From Albula goreensis (Eukaryota; Chordata; Actinopteri; Albuliformes; Albulidae), in contig CM040764.1 in the NCBI GenBank assembly GCA_022829145.1, positions 6,002,875 through 6,066,874 of the forward strand: DNA of 64,000 nucleotides. Direction: 5' to 3'. The position numbers and the translations under genes are program-made. Positions 59,028 to 64,000 of the stretch are shown in pieces (the stretch's first letter is position 1; each line of letters starts with the position of its first letter). The notes under the pieces were generated by a model that did not search any database, was not told the origin of the DNA, and saw only the letters and a list, made by a program, of their open reading frames with translations.

Positions 59028-62000
59028 TCTGTGTCAGTCGCTGTGGATTAGAGAAACCGTTAAATGCCACGTAATGTGAAAGTTCCAAAAAAACTTTTTC
59101 TTGAGATCCTCACACGAGAACCACGTCCTTCGTTTACACTTTTCTCGTCTTTCTCCAAAAAGAACTGTGTAGGAAAACTCAATGAGGCAATCCGGCAATG
59201 ACATTGGTAATCGCCATGAAACGAGGCAGAACTCATGTGCTAATGTGAAAGAGATTTGGGTGATTTTTGTGGAAACCATGAAGCAGCAGTCAGTGGGTGC
59301 TCCAGGGTCAGCGTTCCTCTGGGGGAATAAAGCACAGATGTTAATGACTTCACTTACCTTGCACAGAGCGTGAGGACAGCCAGTTGGCCAGGTCACCGTT
59401 TCTAAGCCCTACAGCATTTCCTCTCATGAAACACACAGGGATATAAAGTACAAAACCCAACGAACATCAAATCTCCTTTCATTTAAGAAGCTTCAAAAAC
59501 GTCTCATATTTGACCTATTTTACGGTCAAATTTGTGTTCGCTCAGATTTTTATCTTGCCCTTGTGTGGCTGGCTGAGCATTGAAGTTAATTAAACCTTGT
59601 TCTGTTTTTCCTTTTGGTTTGTATTGTTAAAAACTGTCTATGAAGGACACTGCAAGGAAAAGCCAGTGCTAGCATAATAAATGACCTGCCAAAAGAAAAG
59701 AGACCCACTGAACACAACAAGCCATCAACCGTGTTCATAAGGGTCTGAGAAAATCGCCATCAAAAGGTTTTTAGGGTTTTTTAAAATAAGACTTTATTGT
59801 CTGCATACAAATGAGAGACGTGTGACGGGGACCTTTAATTGTGCCGATCCATCACTTCATGCTATTGTAAAAGTATAGAAATTACAATAGGTAAATGCAC
59901 TGCACCTTTATCTCCAGCAAAAGTGAGGCTCTTTGACCTTTTGCTGTGAGAATTTTTGCAGCTTCGTCAATAGCTCTTTCATTACATTACATTAAAGTCA
60001 TTTAGCATATGCCCTTACCTAAAGCAGCTTAAATGCTTGTGGGTGTGCTTATGTTCTCTTGCATTTTTAGAGCATTAGTGAAACAGACCTGGCAAAAAAG
60101 CTCCCAGGCCACAAAGTGCAGATACAACATTCAGAAAGTTCAGTCCACCACTAAAGGACCGATACAGTGAGGGATCATGACTGGAAAGAGTTGCTATTTA
60201 GTTGCCCCAAGGTTGTGCACTGGAACAATTTGGCCAGTGTTTAAATGTTATGTTCATCTAATGTTATACTATGCTAAGCTATGTCACACTTTGTGAGGTT
60301 ATGCAAAGTTTTATGTTGTGATATGTCATGCTGTGCTATGCTATGCACATTTAGCAGAGGCTCCTTTCCTGGCGACCTATTTGTCCTGACCTAGAGCCAT
60401 TCAATTCACACCTATAAGACAGCGCTATGGTTCTGAACTCACTATGAGCTGTGACAAGTGGCAAATATTACTTTCTCTGGCTCTTCATTCCTTGTGATCA
60501 CAGTTAAAACTGACATTTCTCTCCCTAAATGTGTTCCATCATCACTCTTTACAAGGAGAGTTACAGATGAAGGCATTTACTACTTCCTTATCTCCATTTC
60601 TTTGCAATCAAGCAGTGCGATCAAATGTTGCATGGATTCTGTGTCAGGCGGATTGAGCCAAAGTATCACAGCCTGGCCCCTATGCCCTCTGCAAATATTT
60701 TTGGCTGAATTCTTTGATGGTATGGGTGTAAAAAGTGAGTCAGTGTCACACACTACATGCACAATGTGAAGAGAAGGTCACACAGCAGAGTATGAGCTGG
60801 GGTACCAGTCATAATGGATGGCCCTGCCAAAGCAAACGATAAAGAACATAAACACACCACTTACATGTAAATATGGAGTGGTATGAAATCTGGAGGAGAG
60901 TTTGTGCTATGATAATTAATCATGTGTGGCATTGATGTGAATACAATAGTTTGTGTTAACCCCCTGTTTCTGTGGTCCATATCCTTGTTCTGTTCATGCA
61001 AGGAGAACTGTCTGAAAAGCCACAAAACCCATATCAATGCAGGAAAACCAGAGTCCACTTGTCAATCATTCTGATTGGATATTATGTCCCCATTTCTTAT
61101 GACTCAATCCCAGAATGCTGTGCAAGGAACACAGAGAAGTGATTGCAAGAAATTAAATGCAATCATTATTAAATTATTAATATAAATGAGTCTCTCTTTA
61201 ATAGCACAAAATACCTGTGATGGGGTGATATGAAATGGAATAGGAAGACTGACACAAGCTTTCAAACAGGATGTGAGAGATGAAATTGATTTATCACAAT
61301 CATAGACTATAAAAAGGTTAGATCTGTTTCAAATAACACAATCAAGTTAAGATGTCTGTGTCAATACCGTAGTGCTTTGGCAATTAATATTTTTTGCAGA
61401 AATGGGTGACATTTTAGAGGGAATTTTCTTTTTCCTTGATCAAAACTAGCATAACCAATTCCAGGAGCCATGATTATTTCTCAAGGAACCACAAAATGGT
61501 AACTAGATTCTCTTCGGGAGGATCACAAACAGAAACACAACGCCATATTAGGAGATTAATGCAATCTTTCATATATAATCAGTGGGTCCCACTGAAATAC
61601 AAGCTTGTGGCCTTTGCATCAGTGCAGGAGAAGTACAAGGGTAACGTCTGCCCTGGCTGTGACTCACACCCATAAAAAAGCCTCTTAGTCAATGGATTAA
61701 TTCATTATTAATTTAGATTTGGGGGAAAAAATGTTACTAGAGTGCATTAAGCACATTACTTGCCCTACATGTTTCCTTCCTTGACCTTCAACGGAAGTCA
61801 TTCAATGAAAAACGGAGTGTGACTTTATCTTACGTGACCCTAATGTTGTTGTGCATACACTGCACTTACTTCAGTTCCAGTCCTTCAGTTCCAGTCATAC
61901 AGTGTATGAAGGTTTTTGTTTCCACCTAAAATTTTAAAACCACCTCAAACCAAAACAATCACATGAGGTGTGATAACTGAGTAATTGACTATTGTTAATG

Positions 62001-62574
62001 CTCATTAAGTACTTTGACAATTAAAACCTGTTTACACTGTAGCCTTACAGAACTGGCATTGATCTTCACTGATGTTTGGTGTACATGCAAATTAGGTACA
62101 CCAAAGTACTTCAAGTACTTAGAAATATAAAATCTGTTTAGGGATTGTGTTATTGCACATGTTCATAACAACAAATTTAGATTTTATGAAAGTCCATATG
62201 TATAATTAGTCCTGTACAATATTATTTTTAACAACTATGTTGTGAACCCTCAAAATGAATGTCTACATACAGAAGAATCATCCATCTGTCTACTGTCCTT
62301 CCATAAATGGTAAAATAATGTATAAGAGTGTGTCTTGGCAGTGTATCTACAAAACTGAAGCCTGCGAATTAGCCGAAAGATTATTTCAGATGTTTCAGCA
62401 TCTCTCTGCTTTGAGTCAACATCTTTAAATGGCAATATTGCTCTTAACGGAAGACATTCCTCATATCCAAAGCACTCAAAGTGCAGTCTGGTTTGAATGA
62501 CCGGGGACATTTATGTTAAAATGCTGACGTTTTAATATGCTAAGTGTTTGTATTGCAGTTGTAGAATGGCAATG
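59028..62574. other. Intergenic DNA, no gene seen
   Basis: AT-rich. The only recognisable item is a repeat fragment at 59980-60030 (CATTACATTACATTAAAGTC then ATTTAGCATATGCCCTTACC), a worn version of the tail found on many fish repeats. Confidence 0.5.
59980..60030 (+). repeat. Teleost repeat tail fragment
   Basis: Resembles the widespread ATTTAGCAGACGCTCTTATC tail common in fish repeats, with several substitutions. No body is attached. Confidence 0.5.
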
Positions 62575-62725
62575 TAATGACAGCATAGCAAAACAGTTGG
62601 GAAGCTCGTCTTTTATCTCAGTGTGGAAGTTCGATTTCCACCTTGGGTATAGCCTTTGGACAAGGTACTTAAACCTGAATTGCTTCAGTAACTATCGGGT
62701 TCCATAAATGGATGAAGTATCAAAA
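62575..62725 (+). mobile_element. SINE-like repeat copy (tRNA-derived, teleost)
   Basis: Keeps a clear box B (GTTCGATTTCC, from 62629), the ACAAGGTACTTAAACCTGAA block, and the GAATTGCTTCAGTAACTATC and CCATAAATGGATGAAG end shared with the copy at 58.9 kb. The head (box A) is eroded. Confidence 0.7.
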
Positions 62726-64000
62726 CATATGCTGTTTCATTTGCTTTGGATCAGATCACCTTTGCCAAAATATAATGCAAATGCTAGCAATGAATGAGTT
62801 ACCTCTTCCAGTATGACATGGGCAGAACTAACACTGGCGACCCTATTTTAGTAATAGTGTAACTACATGGTAGGACTTGCCCACTTGAAGCAGATTAAAC
62901 CTTACCTGTATATATGAGGCAACAATGGGAACCCATGGGGATAACACTGAAACTGTCCGTTTAATGTAAAATATAAAACCGTAATGACTGCTGTGTCATT
63001 ACATTCTACTTAAAGTACACAGGAGCGGAAAAGGATTGAAATAGATGAAATCTTTTACTGGTAAATGGAAAATCATATTAATCCCATTAGCAATTACCAT
63101 GGGGTTTAGCATGATCTGAACATCATTTAAATGGTAATATAAAACATGCATCTGTCAAGAGCGACATTTAAAGTTGTACATTACATTTTATATACATTTA
63201 TAGTTAATAATTATCTTTGGTCAAGTCACTGTTATTACCTGCAATAAGATTGGAGTTTTATACTGAATGTCTGCAGTTGTGAACTCTGTGTATTCAAAAG
63301 AGACAAGCAGTTCTGTAGACTCCTTTGGACAAAAATATTTTGATATACTTCATCTCTTTAGACACTACGCAAACAAACGGTTTGCAGATTTGTGCATTTT
63401 AAAATGTTAATCTTCACCAATTTCCTGAAAAAGTCTTCTATCATTTTTAATTGGTAATATGTTTTGCTGAAAGTTCCCAAGAATCAAAAGGGAGAGGTTC
63501 GTATTTTTACCATCATCTTAAGGTTAAAGTATATCGGATATAACATTGACTCCTGTCGGATTCTGCCCTGGTTCTGTCTCTACCAGCTTTGTGTTTGATG
63601 ATTCATCTCCTCTATTTCCGATTGATTCACACATCTGGTGCAACATAGAGGACATCCTCAAACCAGTTGATGCAAATATTTACAAGTCCTGTAAAACGTT
63701 GCTCCTGCACGTGTACTTACACTAAGAAATTATTTTATAGTTAGGCGACATATTTCTCATTTTGCACTTACGAATATTATACATTGTTGTTACGCGTACT
63801 AATCGTACAATCTACAAACGGGTTTTATCTTGATTTTGAAAGTATGCCATATGTCAACGTGGATACTTTTGTCCCACGCCATGCAAGATGTGAGACCATG
63901 CACGTGCTGCCAAATCTATCAGTCTGCTCATTCACCCAACATATAAAAGTGCTTTGACGGTTATATGCGAAAACGAGGAAATTGTATTTTCATGCTTTTC
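62726..64000. other. Intergenic DNA to window end
   Basis: AT-rich unique sequence, no ORF of note, no recognised repeat. Nothing supports a gene entering from the right edge. Confidence 0.5.

Overview
The window is nuclear DNA of a ray-finned fish. It holds GT-AG introns, abundant (CA/TG)n microsatellites, tRNA-derived SINE copies of a common teleost type, a short hAT-like transposon with an 8-bp target-site duplication, and one large multi-exon vertebrate gene whose exons are GC-rich at third codon positions. The species cannot be fixed from the sequence.

Region 1 (1-5.5 kb) is non-coding upstream DNA. It has CA-rich tracts, a GC-rich block with an inverted CCAAT box near 1.7 kb, and the hAT-like element at 3.68-4.05 kb.

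Region 2 (5.5-29.3 kb, + strand) is one gene, the fish orthologue of TNK2/ACK1, a non-receptor tyrosine kinase. I could place every coding exon by matching GT-AG sites and reading frame. They are an alternative N-terminal exon (5916-5978), a SAM domain (exons 2-3), the kinase domain (exons 4-8), SH3 (9-10), CRIB (10-11), a 45-nt cassette exon (12), a 1.4-kb proline-rich exon with a clathrin box and a PPxY motif (13), and a C-terminal UBA region (14-16). The conceptual protein is 1077 residues from the SAM-exon ATG, or 1103 from the exon-1 ATG, and all key kinase residues are intact. A 3' UTR of about 2.6 kb probably ends at an ATTAAA signal at 29276. CpG-rich DNA around 5.54-5.9 kb looks like the promoter.

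Region 3 (29.3-64 kb) has no gene I can support. It carries three SINE-like copies, a 28-bp minisatellite at 50.7 kb, a palindromic MITE-like repeat at 53 kb, and stretches rich in homeodomain-type TAAT cores that could be conserved non-coding enhancers of a neighbouring gene. A few moderately long ORFs there (45.6-46.2 kb minus; 54.5-54.9, 55.6-56.0 and 57.3-57.7 kb plus) have no recognisable domain.

The most interesting signals are in the processing of the kinase transcript. They are a 41-bp duplicated 3' splice site before the SAM exon, splice sites embedded in TG/CA repeats, complementary repeats flanking kinase exons 6 and 8, a CpG-rich island inside intron 3, and two possible C-terminal ends. 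I found no sign of an undescribed system beyond these.
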